Made by a program: the position numbers and the translations under genes
In this document: positions 42,299-51,590 of the stretch, piece by piece
How the letters are laid out: the number at the start of each line of letters is the position of its first letter
Position numbering within the stretch: position 1 is the first letter of the stretch
Notes under the pieces: generated by a model
Seen by the model: the letters and a program-made list of their open reading frames with translations, nothing else
Databases searched by the model: none
Told to the model about the DNA's origin: nothing
Assembly: GCF_017592475.1 (NCBI RefSeq)
Contig: NZ_JAGFNP010000010.1
Coordinates: forward strand, 182,286-246,285
Direction of reading: 5' to 3'
Length of the DNA: 64,000 bases
DNA from: Glycomyces niveus
GTDB taxonomy: Bacteria > Actinomycetota > Actinomycetes > Mycobacteriales > Micromonosporaceae

Positions 42299-43164
42299 GA
42301 GGCCTCCTGAGACGGTGCGGTCTCGCCCAGAGCCTCCTTGGCGTCGGCGAGGGCGATGAACTCCGCTATGTCCAACGATTCACCCCGCCTGGTGGGTTCG
42401 ATCCCCGCCCGTTCGAGCACGGCGTCCACGTCGGCGCCCGCCCAGGCCTTGAGGGACTGGCGCAGCATCTTGCGGCGCTGGTTGAACGCGGCGTCCACGG
42501 CGCCGAAGACCTCGACCCGGTTGGCCTCCGGGCTCTCGATGCGCTCGAAGGCGACGAGCCCGCTCGCGACGTTGGGGACCGGCCAGAACACGTTGGGCGA
42601 GACCGACCCGGCGCGCCGGGCCTTCGCGTACCAGGCCATCTTGATGCTGGGCGCGCCGTAGATCTTGGAGCCGGGCCCGGCGGTGAGCCGGTCGCCGACC
42701 TCGGCCTGGACCATGACGAGGCCCTTCTGGAGGCTCGGGAAGGTCTCCAGGGCGTGCAGGACCACGGGCACCGCCACGTTGTACGGCAGGTTCGCGACGA
42801 GCGCGGTGGGAGGCTCGGGCATCTGCTCGGGCTTGATGCGGGCGGCGTCGGTCTCCACGACGGTGAGCCGCTCGTGCTCCTCGGGCGCGCGGTGCTCCAC
42901 CGTGGTCGGGAGGGCGAGGGCGAGCTTCGGGTCGATCTCGACGGCGATCACGCGGCGGGCGATCTCGATGAGCGCCAAGGTGAGCGAGCCGAGTCCGGGG
43001 CCGACCTCCATGACGACGTCGTCGGCGTCGAGCTTGGCGACGTTCGCGATGCGGCGCACCGTGTTGGCGTCGACGACGAAGTTCTGGCCCCACTTCTTCG
43101 TCGGCGTGATCTGCAGACCGCGCGACAGGGAGCGGATGTCGCCCGAGGTCAGCAGGCGCGCCAT
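42295..43164 (-). CDS. rsmA: 16S rRNA dimethyladenosine transferase
   Basis: This 289-residue enzyme dimethylates A1518 and A1519 of 16S rRNA late in 30S assembly. The N-terminal TPTKKWGQNFVVD and the SAM loop VMEVGPGLGSLTL are intact, as is the catalytic NLPYN motif (ALVANLPYNVAVPV). Normal length. Its start overlaps the prfC stop and its stop overlaps the ispE start, so the three are co-translated. Confidence 0.97.
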   Translation of the reverse strand: MARLLTSGDIRSLSRGLQITPTKKWGQNFVVDANTVRRIANVAKLDADDVVMEVGPGLGSLTLALIEIARRVIAVEIDPKLALALPTTVEHRAPEEHERLTVVETDAARIKPEQMPEPPTALVANLPYNVAVPVVLHALETFPSLQKGLVMVQAEVGDRLTAGPGSKIYGAPSIKMAWYAKARRAGSVSPNVFWPVPNVASGLVAFERIESPEANRVEVFGAVDAAFNQRRKMLRQSLKAWAGADVDAVLERAGIEPTRRGESLDIAEFIALADAKEALGETAPSQEAS

Positions 43165-44795
43165 CAGCCCTGGCCCCCGGCGAGGAGCGGTTCGAGGACG
43201 AGCCCGGGGTAGTCGTTCACGATCGTCTGGATGCGGTACTTGTTCGGCAGCGCCACCAGGAACGCGCCGTCCCTCGGACGGGTGAACACCTCGACGCCGG
43301 GGGCAGTGCGCAGGCGCTGCGCGCCTTCGGCGTCGGTGAGGCGCGCGAGCTGGAACGGCAGGTGGTCGATCGTCGCCGGGACGTCGAACTCCGCCTGCAG
43401 GCGCGCGACCGTGACCTCGAACTGGAGGGGCCCGACGGCGGCCAGGACGGGCGTGGCCTCGCCGCGCCGCTCGGAGTAGAGGACCTGCACCACGCCCTCG
43501 GCGTCGAGCTGCGCGATGCCGCGCCGGAAGCGCTTGGCCTTCGACGTGTCGTGCATCTGCAGCGCCCCGAAGTGCTCGGGCGCGAACGCCGGCAGCGGCG
43601 GGTACTCGACGGCCTTGCCCGCGTAGATCGTGTCGCCCACCGAGAGGCCGGTGGCGTTGACCAGGCCCACGATGTCGCCCGGCCAGGCCTCGTCGACGGT
43701 GTCGCGGGCCGAGCCGAACAGGGTCTGGGCGTACTTGGTGGACATGGTGCGCTTGCCCTGCGCCTGCGTGACCTGCATGCCGCGCTCGAAGCGGCCCGAG
43801 CAGACGCGGATGAAGGCGAGCTGGTCGCGGTGGGAGGCGTTCATGTTCGCCTGCGACTTGAAGACGAACCCGGAGAAGCCCTCCTCCAGTTCGCGCGGCT
43901 GGCCCTTGGCGTCCTCGCGGGAGAACGGCGACGGCGCGATGTCCACGAGCAGGTCGAGGAGCTGCCCGACGCCGAAGTGGACGAGGGCCGCGCCGAACAG
44001 GGTCGGGGTGGTCTGCCCGGCCTCGAACGTCTTCGGGTCGAAGTCCGCCTCGACCTCCGACAGGAGCTCCGACTCCTCTTGCGCGCGTTCGTAATCAGGC
44101 CCGAACTGGGCCATCGCGGCGGCCTCGTCGAGGAACTCGGCCGTGGCGAGCTGCTGCCCGCCCGGGGAGCGCTCGTACCGGACCATGCCCGGGACCTGCG
44201 GCCCCGCGGCCCGGCGTCCCGCCGCCTCGGCGCCGAACCCGACGCGCTCGATGACGCCGCGGAACTCGCCGCCCACGCCCACCGGCCAGGTGACGGGCGT
44301 CGGCTTGATGCCGATGCGCGTCTCGATCTCCTCGATGAGCTCGAGGGCGTCCTTCGCCGGGCGGTCCCACTTGTTGATGAACGTGATCACCGGGATGCGC
44401 CGGGCCCGGCACACCTCGAACAGCTTCAGGGTCTGCGGCTCGAGGCCCTTCGCGGCGTCGAGGAGCATCACGGCCGCGTCGACGGCGGTGAGGACCCGGT
44501 AGGTGTCCTCGGAGAAGTCGGCGTGGCCGGGGGTGTCGAGGAGGTTCACGACGCAGCCGCGGTACTCGAACTGCAGCGCCGCCGAGGTGATCGAGATGCC
44601 GCGGTCCTGCTCCATCGACATCCAGTCGGAGACCACGCCCTTGCGGTCGCCCTTGCCGTGGACGGCGCCGGCCGACGAGATCGCCCGCCCGTACAGGGCC
44701 AGGGCCTCGGTGATCGTCGACTTGCCGGCGTCGGGGTGCGAGATCACCGCGAAGGTGCGGCGGCGCGCGGCCTCGGCCGCGATGTGGCTGGACAT
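43164..44795 (-). CDS. prfC: Peptide chain release factor 3
   Basis: This 543-residue GTPase removes RF1/RF2 from the ribosome after peptide release. G1 is SHPDAGKST, the switch is DRGISITSA, G3 is DTPGHADFSEDTYR and G4 is NKWDR. The C-terminal domains match RF3 (FSGFVFKSQANMNASHRD). The ATG at 44795 gives MSSHIAAEA; the longer frame to 44837 lacks homology. First gene of the prfC-rsmA-ispE operon. Confidence 0.96.
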   Translation of the reverse strand: MSSHIAAEAARRRTFAVISHPDAGKSTITEALALYGRAISSAGAVHGKGDRKGVVSDWMSMEQDRGISITSAALQFEYRGCVVNLLDTPGHADFSEDTYRVLTAVDAAVMLLDAAKGLEPQTLKLFEVCRARRIPVITFINKWDRPAKDALELIEEIETRIGIKPTPVTWPVGVGGEFRGVIERVGFGAEAAGRRAAGPQVPGMVRYERSPGGQQLATAEFLDEAAAMAQFGPDYERAQEESELLSEVEADFDPKTFEAGQTTPTLFGAALVHFGVGQLLDLLVDIAPSPFSREDAKGQPRELEEGFSGFVFKSQANMNASHRDQLAFIRVCSGRFERGMQVTQAQGKRTMSTKYAQTLFGSARDTVDEAWPGDIVGLVNATGLSVGDTIYAGKAVEYPPLPAFAPEHFGALQMHDTSKAKRFRRGIAQLDAEGVVQVLYSERRGEATPVLAAVGPLQFEVTVARLQAEFDVPATIDHLPFQLARLTDAEGAQRLRTAPGVEVFTRPRDGAFLVALPNKYRIQTIVNDYPGLVLEPLLAGGQG

Positions 44796-44971
44796 GGATT
44801 CCTCAAGGTATAAGTGCGTTGCGGGCCCGACCCTCAACGATAGCTGTGCGCAACGACACCGCCGCTGAGCCCGCGCTGGGGCCGGTTCTTGTCGGACCCC
44901 CGCGCAATGCTGGGACCTACAGTGCCCCTCTGGGTGGGTGGGGGATGTGGATGGTAGTCGCGAAGGCGAGC

Positions 44972-45427
44972 CTATTTCGCGAGTTCCGCCTTCACGATCC
45001 CCGACACGACCTTGCCGTCCGCCCGGCCCGCGGTCTTCGGGCCGATCGCCTTCATGACCTTGCCCATGTCCTTCGGACCGGCGAAACCGCCCTCGGCGAT
45101 CGCGTCCCGCACCAGCTGCGTGACTTCGGCCTCACTGAGCTCTTCGGGCAGGTACCGCTTGATCACGGCCTCCTCCGCCAGCTCCGCCTCCGCCGACTCC
45201 TCGCGGCCGCCCGCACGGAACCCCTCGGCCGCCTCCCGGCGCTGCTTGGCCTGCTTGACCAGGACCTTCACGACCTCGGCGTCATCGAGCTCGCGCGGGG
45301 ACTTCCCCGCGACCTCCTCGTTCTTGATCGCCGTGAGCACCATCCGCAGGGTGCCCAGCGTCACCTTGTCCTGCGCCTTGAGGGCGGCTCGCATATCGGT
45401 TTCCAACTGGGTCTTTAGCTCGCTCAT
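44972..45427 (-). CDS. GatB/YqeY domain protein
   Basis: This 151-residue protein consists of the YqeY fold only: an N-terminal helical part (LKTQLETDMRAALKAQDKV, TLRMVLTAIKNEE) and a C-terminal MGKVMKAIGPK domain. The family resembles the tRNA-binding tail of the GatB amidotransferase subunit and may bind tRNA. Widely found as a single gene in actinobacteria. It is divergent from the metallophosphoesterase by 24 bases. Confidence 0.93.
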   Translation of the reverse strand: MSELKTQLETDMRAALKAQDKVTLGTLRMVLTAIKNEEVAGKSPRELDDAEVVKVLVKQAKQRREAAEGFRAGGREESAEAELAEEAVIKRYLPEELSEAEVTQLVRDAIAEGGFAGPKDMGKVMKAIGPKTAGRADGKVVSGIVKAELAK

Positions 45428-45451
45428 ATCTCGACAATCTACCGTTGGGGT

Positions 45452-46348
45452 ATGAAGATCAGCCGTGGACTAGCCGCAGCAGCCGGGATCGGGGTCGGCG
45501 CCGGGGCGCTGGCGCTCGCCTACGCGTCGCTCTATGAGCGCGTCCAGTACACGCTCCGCCATTTCGCGGTGCCTGCACTGCCCGAAGGCGCCGAGCCGAT
45601 TCGGGTCCTGCACATCTCCGACCTACACATGACGCCCGGCCAGGTGCGCAAAGCGCACTGGGTCGCGTCCCTGGCCGCGCTCGACCCGGACCTGGTGCTG
45701 CTCACCGGCGACAACCTCGCCCACCCGGACGCGATCGACCTGGTCGAAAAGACCCTCCGGCCGCTGTTCCGCGCGCCGGGCGCGTTCGTGTTCGGCTCCA
45801 ACGACTACTACGCGCCGGTGTTCAAGAACCCGCTGCAGTACTTCAACCCGAACCACGAGCACAAGTACGGGGCGCCGCTGCCCACCGAGGAGCTGCGCAA
45901 GGTCCTCGTCGACGGCGGGTGGCTCGACCTGAACAACGCCGCGGCCGACCAGCTCGTCTCCGGCCTCAACGTGCACTTCGCCGGCGTCGACGACCCGCAC
46001 TTCGACCTCGACGACTACGAGCTCGTCTCCGGGCCCGTCCCGGCGAGCGCCGACCTGTCGATCGGCCTCACCCACTCGCCCGAGCCGCGCGTCCTCGACG
46101 AGTTCGCGCGCGACGGCTACGACTTCATCGCCGCCGGGCACACCCACGGCGGCCAGGTCTGCGTGCCCGGCTACGGGGCGCTCGTCACCAACTGCGGCAT
46201 CGACCGCGAGCGCGTGAAGGGCCTCCACCCGTGGGAGGACACCTGGCTGCACGTCTCGGCCGGTCTGGGCACGAGCCCGTACGCGCCCGTCCGCTTCGCG
46301 TGCGCCCCGGAGGCCAGCCTCCTGACGTTCGTCCCGAAGGCCTTCTAG
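45452..46348 (+). CDS. Membrane-anchored metallophosphoesterase
   Basis: This 298-residue calcineurin-like phosphoesterase has an uncleaved-looking N-terminal anchor (GLAAAAGIGVGAGALALAYA). The metal-binding motifs ISDLHM, TGDN, GSNDYY and AGHTHGGQ are all present. Members hydrolyse various phosphodiesters; the substrate is unknown. ATG 45452. Confidence 0.9.
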   Translation: MKISRGLAAAAGIGVGAGALALAYASLYERVQYTLRHFAVPALPEGAEPIRVLHISDLHMTPGQVRKAHWVASLAALDPDLVLLTGDNLAHPDAIDLVEKTLRPLFRAPGAFVFGSNDYYAPVFKNPLQYFNPNHEHKYGAPLPTEELRKVLVDGGWLDLNNAAADQLVSGLNVHFAGVDDPHFDLDDYELVSGPVPASADLSIGLTHSPEPRVLDEFARDGYDFIAAGHTHGGQVCVPGYGALVTNCGIDRERVKGLHPWEDTWLHVSAGLGTSPYAPVRFACAPEASLLTFVPKAF

Positions 46349-46353
46349 CGCCC

Positions 46354-46389
46354 GCGCTCCGGGCCCGGATGTGACCGAGCCCGGAGCGC
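46354..46389 (+). terminator. Terminator after the metallophosphoesterase
   Basis: An 11-base stem GCGCTCCGGGC pairs perfectly across a 14-base loop, starting five bases after the stop. C-rich rather than T-rich sequence follows. Confidence 0.65.
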
Positions 46390-46473
46390 CCCCACCCCGC
46401 TCAACGGGTGGTCGCGCCCTCGGGTAGCATTTCCAATCGACACGCACGCCCCGCGTGCGCCAAAATAGAACAT

Positions 46474-46550
46474 CGGGTTGTGGCGCAGCTTGGTAGCGCA
46501 CCTCGTTCGGGACGAGGGGGTCGCAGGTTCAAATCCTGTCAACCCGACCA
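46474..46550 (+). tRNA. tRNA-Pro (anticodon CGG), CCA encoded
   Basis: The acceptor CGGGTTG pairs with CAACCCG. The D-arm has GGTAGCGC, and the anticodon stem CCTCG/CGAGG encloses the loop TTCGGGA, giving anticodon CGG for proline codon CCG. The T-loop is GGTTCAAATCC. The 3' CCA is encoded. Confidence 0.96.
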
Positions 46551-46553
46551 GTG

Positions 46554-46593
46554 CTCAGGTCAAGGGTTTACCCTTGACCTGAGTTGTTTTTTC
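46554..46593 (+). terminator. Terminator after tRNA-Pro
   Basis: A perfect 13-base stem CTCAGGTCAAGGG across a TTTA loop, followed by a strong T-run (ttgttttttc). Confidence 0.95.
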
Positions 46594-46705
46594 TTCGATC
46601 GCCTGATCAGGCGACACTCGGACTCGCGGGCGACCGCTTAGGGCCTGCGGCTCGAACATCAGCATCGATGCCCCCCGGCGCTCACTCTTGCCCGTAGGAG
46701 TGACC

Positions 46706-47344
46706 ATGCCCGATCAATCCATCGGCACCCGACTGTGGCGGTTGATCGAAGTGAACTGGCGTGAACTCAGCACGGCTTGGAAAGCGGTCGTGATTGCTGG
46801 AGCCGCGATAGTGCTGATCTGCTGCTGCGGGATCATCGGATCCCTCGGGGGTGACCCCGGAACTGGGCCTCCCGTCGATTCGACGTCGGAGGCGGAGACT
46901 TCGCCAGTGAATGCGCCGGACCGGCCGACGGCCGGATGGCGCGAACCCACCCAGCCTCCGACTACGCAGTTCCCATCCCCATCCCCGTCTCCCACCCCGT
47001 CGCCGTCACCGTCCTCACCCCCGCCCCCGCCCACTACCGAAGACGACGACGTCTATTACGAGAATTGCGATGCGGCCCGGGCGGATGGTGCTGCCCCGTT
47101 GTACGAGGGGGACGCAGGCTATGCGCCCCACCTCGATGCCGATGGCGACGGTGTTGCTTGCGAGCCCTATGCAGGCAACGATGACGATGACGGCGGCAAT
47201 GGCGGCGGCAACGGTGATTCGGATGCCTACTACGAGAATTGCGATGCGGCCCGGGCGGATGGCGCCGCGCCGCTCTTCGAAGGGGACCCCGGCTACGACG
47301 ATCACCTTGACCGCGATGGCGACGGGGTCGCCTGCGAGAACTAG
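46706..47344 (+). CDS. Membrane-anchored protein with two excalibur calcium-binding domains
   Basis: This 212-residue protein has a transmembrane segment (AVVIAGAAIVLICCCGIIGSL) near residue 30, then a long Pro/Ser/Thr linker. Two extracellular excalibur modules follow, each with YYENCDAARADGAAPL and the DxDxDGxxCE loop. The two modules share 32 identical bases at 47057 and 47231, a recent internal duplication. The ATG at 46706 has AGGAG six bases upstream. Excalibur domains bind calcium; a role at the cell surface is likely. Confidence 0.9.
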   Translation: MPDQSIGTRLWRLIEVNWRELSTAWKAVVIAGAAIVLICCCGIIGSLGGDPGTGPPVDSTSEAETSPVNAPDRPTAGWREPTQPPTTQFPSPSPSPTPSPSPSSPPPPPTTEDDDVYYENCDAARADGAAPLYEGDAGYAPHLDADGDGVACEPYAGNDDDDGGNGGGNGDSDAYYENCDAARADGAAPLFEGDPGYDDHLDRDGDGVACEN

Positions 47345-48525
47345 AAGACGTTCATCAGGGTGACGATGGAGGTGACGGCCGCGATGGCGCCGGCTATGGC
47401 GGCGAGGACGCGGCCGCTGAGGTCGGTCATGTCGCGGAGGCGGCGCTGGAAGCGGTATTCGGTGGCTTCGACCAGTTCGGGGCGGACTTCGCCGTGCTCG
47501 TCGAGGACGTCGGCCGCTCGAGCGAGGGCGGCGAGGGCGGCGCGGTCCCAAGGGGAGACGAGGACGGCGGCGGCGCGGAGGCCGACTTCGCGGACCTGGG
47601 GCGGGGGCGCGGCGGCGAAGGCCGCGCCGTTGAAGTCGCTGCGCTGGATGATGTCGGCGGCGGCGAGGAGGGTCATGGACGCCATGCGCGGGCCCTTGGT
47701 GTCGACATCGGTGAACCAGTCTTTGCGCAGGTAGCGCGCGGCGGCGGCGCGCAGGTAGCGGGGGAGTGAGGCGCGATAGGCGGCGACGAGACGGAAGTCG
47801 CGCTCGGCGTCGGCGAGCCGGGAGCCGTACAGATACTCGATGCGGCGCAGCGCCTCCCCGGCGGGGGCCTGGAGGCGCCCGAAGACGTACGAGGCGACGC
47901 CGACGATGACCGCGCCGGCCATGAGCATCGCGAAGCCGATGCCGTCCTGCTCGGCGCGGGTGTACGACGCGAGCACCGGGTTGGCGCTGTAGACGGCGCA
48001 CGAGGCGATGGTCGCCGTGACGCCCACGGTCGTCGTGAAGAACCCGCGGCGGCTGATGAGGCCGGCCGCGCGGATCTGGTCCGCGACGTCGGCGGCGGCG
48101 GCGTGTCCGCCGATCGAGTCCAGTGTGGGCAGATGGAGGGCGCCGCGCTTGATCTTGGCCTCGGAGCGCTTGCCGCGCAGCATCATCAGCCAGACGACCG
48201 TGCCGGAGGTGATGGCGATCGCCGAGGCCGCATAGAACCACTTCCAGGACGGCCCGACGAGCGTGTACTCGACGGTGACCAGTTCGACGAGTGCGAAGGG
48301 CAGCACCGCGATCAGGAGCGTGGCGACGGCGACGAGGGTCCGGATCGCCCAGACGGCGAGGAGCCGCCCCGCGGGCGGGCGCTGCGTGTCCTCAGTGCCG
48401 GCCGGGAACATCGTCGAGGTGACGTGCAGGATGCCGATCTCGGCCAGGCGGTCGGCATAGGCGAGGATCAGCAGGACGTAGAGCTGGATGAGCACGCCCA
48501 GGCCGATGAGGGACACGTCCGCCAC
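47341..48525 (-). CDS. Hypothetical multi-pass membrane protein
   Basis: About 394 residues from GTG 48525, set by AAAGGA seven bases before it; the open frame runs much further but into a divergent kinase gene. At least five hydrophobic segments are seen (VSLIGLGVLIQLYVLLILAY, LVAVATLLIAVLPFALVELV, a middle pair, and the C-terminal RVLAAIAGAIAAVTSIVTL). No known family. Its 3' end touches the excalibur gene stop. Divergent from the histidine kinase. Confidence 0.75.
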   Translation of the reverse strand: MADVSLIGLGVLIQLYVLLILAYADRLAEIGILHVTSTMFPAGTEDTQRPPAGRLLAVWAIRTLVAVATLLIAVLPFALVELVTVEYTLVGPSWKWFYAASAIAITSGTVVWLMMLRGKRSEAKIKRGALHLPTLDSIGGHAAAADVADQIRAAGLISRRGFFTTTVGVTATIASCAVYSANPVLASYTRAEQDGIGFAMLMAGAVIVGVASYVFGRLQAPAGEALRRIEYLYGSRLADAERDFRLVAAYRASLPRYLRAAAARYLRKDWFTDVDTKGPRMASMTLLAAADIIQRSDFNGAAFAAAPPPQVREVGLRAAAVLVSPWDRAALAALARAADVLDEHGEVRPELVEATEYRFQRRLRDMTDLSGRVLAAIAGAIAAVTSIVTLMNVF

Positions 48526-48703
48526 AGAGGGGTCCTTTCGCGAGAGCCGGTGCGGGGCAGTGCACCGGCGGGAGGGGCCTCCGAATCCTAATGGCTCCCA
48601 GCGCAGAGCGGGGACCGAGCGGCGAGGGGTGGAGAAAACTTCACCGTGAAGTCGGGCTCCAGCGGCAATGCGGGCGGGCGCGCGCGAATTTACTGTTTGG
48701 GGC

Positions 48704-49963
48704 ATGGACATCTCAGCGGCGCCGCCGATCCCCTGGCGCAGAGCCCCCCGCGCGGCGGTGCGGGCCTTCGGGGCCGGATCGACCTGGCGCTCCCTCATGC
48801 ACCTCGTCACGGGCGCCGTGCTCGGCACGGCCGGCGGCGTGGTGATCTTCGTGCTCATCGCCACCGGTTTGGCCGGGCTCGTCTCGATCGTGCTGCCGAT
48901 CATCGCCGCCGGGGCGCTGCTCGTGGTCAACGGCGCGCTCACGGCCGCGCAGCGCAGCCGCCACACCGCGTTCCTCGGCACCGCATGGCCGGACGGGACG
49001 GCCGCGCAGCCGGTGACGTTCGCGCCGCGCGCCCTCCTCGCCCTGGTGAGGAACCCGCGCACGTGGCGACAGCTCTCGTACCACCTGATCGCCGGGGCCG
49101 GCGCCTCCTTCGCGGCGCTGCTCGCGATCGCCGCTTGGACGACGGGCCCGATGATGGTCCTCGCGCCGGTCCTCGGCGTCGGCTCGGGTCTGGGCGCGAT
49201 GCACTGGATCCTCTGCGGTGCAGGCATCATCGTGACGATCGCCGCGCCCTGGATCACCCAGGGCCTGGCCGCCCTCGACGGGCTGCTCGCGCGGCTCCTC
49301 CTGGGCACCAGCCGGACCGAGGCGCTCGAGATGCGCGTGACCGACCTCGCCGCCAGCCGAGACTCCACTGTAGATGCAGCGGACGCGGAGCGTCGCCGCA
49401 TCGAACGGGACCTCCACGACGGCGCGCAGCAGCGGCTCACCTCCCTCGCCATGAACCTCGGCATCGCCCGCGCCACCCTCACCGACCTCCCCGAAGAAGG
49501 CACCCGCGCCATCGCCGAAGCCCACGAGGAGGCCAAGCAGGTCCTCACCGACCTGCGCGACCTCGTGCGCGGCCTCCACCCGGCCGTGCTCGAAGACCGC
49601 GGCCTCGACGCCGCTCTCTCGGCGGTCGCCGCCCGCTCGCCCGTCCCGGTCCGCCTGCGCGTCGACATGGACCGGCGCGTCGCCCGCGATGTGGAGGCCG
49701 TCGCCTACTTCGTGGTCTCCGAGGCATTGACTAATGTGGCCCGCCATTCGGGCGCCGAGCACGCCGCCGTCTCGATCTCCCTTGAGGACGGATGGCTGCA
49801 TTTGAGGATCGCCGACGACGGCCGCGGGGGCGCCGATCCTCAGGGCGGCACCGGACTCCAGGGTCTCGCCGACCGGGTCCGCTCGGTCGACGGGACCTTC
49901 CGGATCACCAGCCCCCTCGGGGGACCCACCGTCATCGAAGCGGAGCTGCCATGCGTGTCGTGA
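48704..49963 (+). CDS. Sensor histidine kinase (NarL-type, HisKA_3)
   Basis: This 419-residue membrane kinase has four to six hydrophobic N-terminal segments forming the sensor. Phosphoacceptor H238 lies in the ERDLHDGAQQ box, typical of HisKA_3. The ATPase domain has SEALTNVARHSGA and DDGRGG. Signal unknown. ATG 48704. It overlaps its response regulator by 13 bases. Confidence 0.95.
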   Translation: MDISAAPPIPWRRAPRAAVRAFGAGSTWRSLMHLVTGAVLGTAGGVVIFVLIATGLAGLVSIVLPIIAAGALLVVNGALTAAQRSRHTAFLGTAWPDGTAAQPVTFAPRALLALVRNPRTWRQLSYHLIAGAGASFAALLAIAAWTTGPMMVLAPVLGVGSGLGAMHWILCGAGIIVTIAAPWITQGLAALDGLLARLLLGTSRTEALEMRVTDLAASRDSTVDAADAERRRIERDLHDGAQQRLTSLAMNLGIARATLTDLPEEGTRAIAEAHEEAKQVLTDLRDLVRGLHPAVLEDRGLDAALSAVAARSPVPVRLRVDMDRRVARDVEAVAYFVVSEALTNVARHSGAEHAAVSISLEDGWLHLRIADDGRGGADPQGGTGLQGLADRVRSVDGTFRITSPLGGPTVIEAELPCVS

Positions 49964-50610
49964 TCGCCGAAGACTCGGTCCTGCTGCGCGAGGGCCTGGC
50001 CCGGCTCCTCGAGATCGGTGGCATGGAGGTCATCGACACCGTGGGCGACGCCGAGGCGCTGCTCCGCTCGGTCGAACGCGACTGCCCCGACCTCGTCGTG
50101 GCCGATGTGCGGATGCCGCCCGATCAGAGCGACGAGGGCGTGCGGGCCGCGCTGGTCCTGCGCCGCCGGTACCCGGACCTGGCGGTCCTCATGCTCTCCC
50201 AGTACGTCGAGGAGCGGTACGCCGTCGAACTGCTCACCGGGCAGATGCGCGGCATCGGCTACCTGCTCAAGGACCGCGTCGCCGACGTCGCCGAGTTCCT
50301 CGACTCGCTGCGCCGCGTCGCCGCCGGCGGCACCGCGCTCGACCCCGAGGTCGTCTCACAGCTCCTGGTGCGCCGCAACGGCAGCGAACTCGACCGCCTC
50401 ACCCCGCGCGAGCGGGAGGTCCTGTCGCACATGGCCGAAGGCCGTTCCAACGCCGGCATTGCCGCGGTCCTCGTGCTCAGCGAAGGCGCGGTCAGCAAGC
50501 ACATCAACTCCATCTTCACGAAGCTCGGGCTCCCGCCCACCGACAGCGGCAACCGCCGCGTGCTCGCCATTCTCAAGTTCCTGCAAGGCAACACGAAGGA
50601 CCGGTCATGA
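49951..50610 (+). CDS. NarL/LuxR-type response regulator
   Basis: This 219-residue regulator has a receiver with phosphoacceptor D52 (LVVADVRMP) and switch residues in LMLSQY and LLKDR. The C-terminal LuxR helix-turn-helix is LTPREREVLSHMAEG, then VSKHINSIFTKL. It pairs with the upstream kinase; the following DUF4097 gene overlaps its stop and is a likely target. Confidence 0.95.
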   Translation: MRVVIAEDSVLLREGLARLLEIGGMEVIDTVGDAEALLRSVERDCPDLVVADVRMPPDQSDEGVRAALVLRRRYPDLAVLMLSQYVEERYAVELLTGQMRGIGYLLKDRVADVAEFLDSLRRVAAGGTALDPEVVSQLLVRRNGSELDRLTPREREVLSHMAEGRSNAGIAAVLVLSEGAVSKHINSIFTKLGLPPTDSGNRRVLAILKFLQGNTKDRS

Positions 50611-51407
50611 TCGACACCCCCGAGAAGCAGACCACCGCCCCCACCCCGCCCGAACCGCAGCGCACCGCCCGCACCGTCTGGTGGATCGTCGGCGCCGCCT
50701 GCACCGGCCTCGTCCTCCTGTTCGGCATGGCCGTCGCCGGCGTCTGGATCTGGACCGTCGCCTCCCCCGAGGAGAGCGACAAGCGCACCGAGACGTACAC
50801 GCAAGCGGTGTCGGGCGTCGACGCCGAAGTCGAGGTGGGCCACCTCGAGTTCACCGCCTCCGCCGACGGCACCCTCGTCGTCGACCGCGAGACCCGCTGG
50901 CACAGCGACGAACCCGCGACGAGCGAGTCCTGGAGCGGCGACGTCTTCAACGCCATGGGCGAGTGCGACGAGCGGTTCTTCATCGTCTGGGGCGGTGACG
51001 AGTGCGAGGTGAACTACGCGTTCGCCGTGCCCAGCGGCACCGCCGTCACGGCCGAGAACTCGGTCGGCGACGTCGTCCTCGACGGCGTCGACGGCGCGAT
51101 CGACGTCGAGGCCAGCGTCGGCGAGATCGAGGGGGAGAACCTGCGCGCCACCAGCACTGCGGTCGAAGCGAGCGTCGGCTCCGTCAGGCTCGAGTACGCC
51201 GAGGTCCGCGGTGACATCACGGTCACCGCCGACACCGGCGACGTCGAGATCCTGGTCCCGAACGACGGCACCACCTACGACATCGAGTTCGAGGCCGGCG
51301 TCGGCAGCCAGGACATCGACATCGACACCAGCGCCTCGCAGGACGCCGACTACGTCATCACCGTGAACACCAGCGTCGGCGACCTCACCGTCCGCTACGC
51401 CGACTGA
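50607..51407 (+). CDS. Membrane-anchored DUF4097-type beta-solenoid protein
   Basis: This 266-residue protein has an N-terminal anchor (WWIVGAACTGLVLLFGMAVA). The rest is repetitive beta structure with recurring ASVGxI/VxxExxxA and TADTGDVEI units, the DUF4097 pattern. Such proteins are often encoded with two-component systems that sense envelope stress (family knowledge). Overlaps the regulator stop by ATGA, so the three form one operon. Confidence 0.88.
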   Translation: MIDTPEKQTTAPTPPEPQRTARTVWWIVGAACTGLVLLFGMAVAGVWIWTVASPEESDKRTETYTQAVSGVDAEVEVGHLEFTASADGTLVVDRETRWHSDEPATSESWSGDVFNAMGECDERFFIVWGGDECEVNYAFAVPSGTAVTAENSVGDVVLDGVDGAIDVEASVGEIEGENLRATSTAVEASVGSVRLEYAEVRGDITVTADTGDVEILVPNDGTTYDIEFEAGVGSQDIDIDTSASQDADYVITVNTSVGDLTVRYAD

Positions 51408-51421
51408 CGCAGTCTCCTTTT

Positions 51422-51458
51422 CCGCCGTCCGCGACCGGTCTCCGGTCGCGGACGGCGG
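51422..51458 (+). terminator. Terminator after the two-component operon
   Basis: A perfect 17-base stem starting CCGCCGTCCGCGACC across a three-base TCT loop, 15 bases after the stop. Confidence 0.85.
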
Positions 51459-51590
51459 CGTCTTCGAGGGCTTTGCGGTGCAGACGCTTCGGGTCCGTCA
51501 GTGCGTTGTCAGCCGGGCGTCAGCGCAGGAGGCGAACGTATCGGCATGGCAGCGGCACCCGCCGCACACCCTTCACCGCAGGAGTCTCCG

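Noticed and set aside
46474..47344. Genomic island inserted at tRNA-Pro
   Set aside because: No integrase and no repeat of the tRNA 3' end downstream; neighbours on both sides look ordinary.
47341..49668. 775-residue frame extending the membrane protein upstream
   Set aside because: The upstream half is antisense to the histidine kinase; GTG 48525 with AAAGGA fits the membrane protein.
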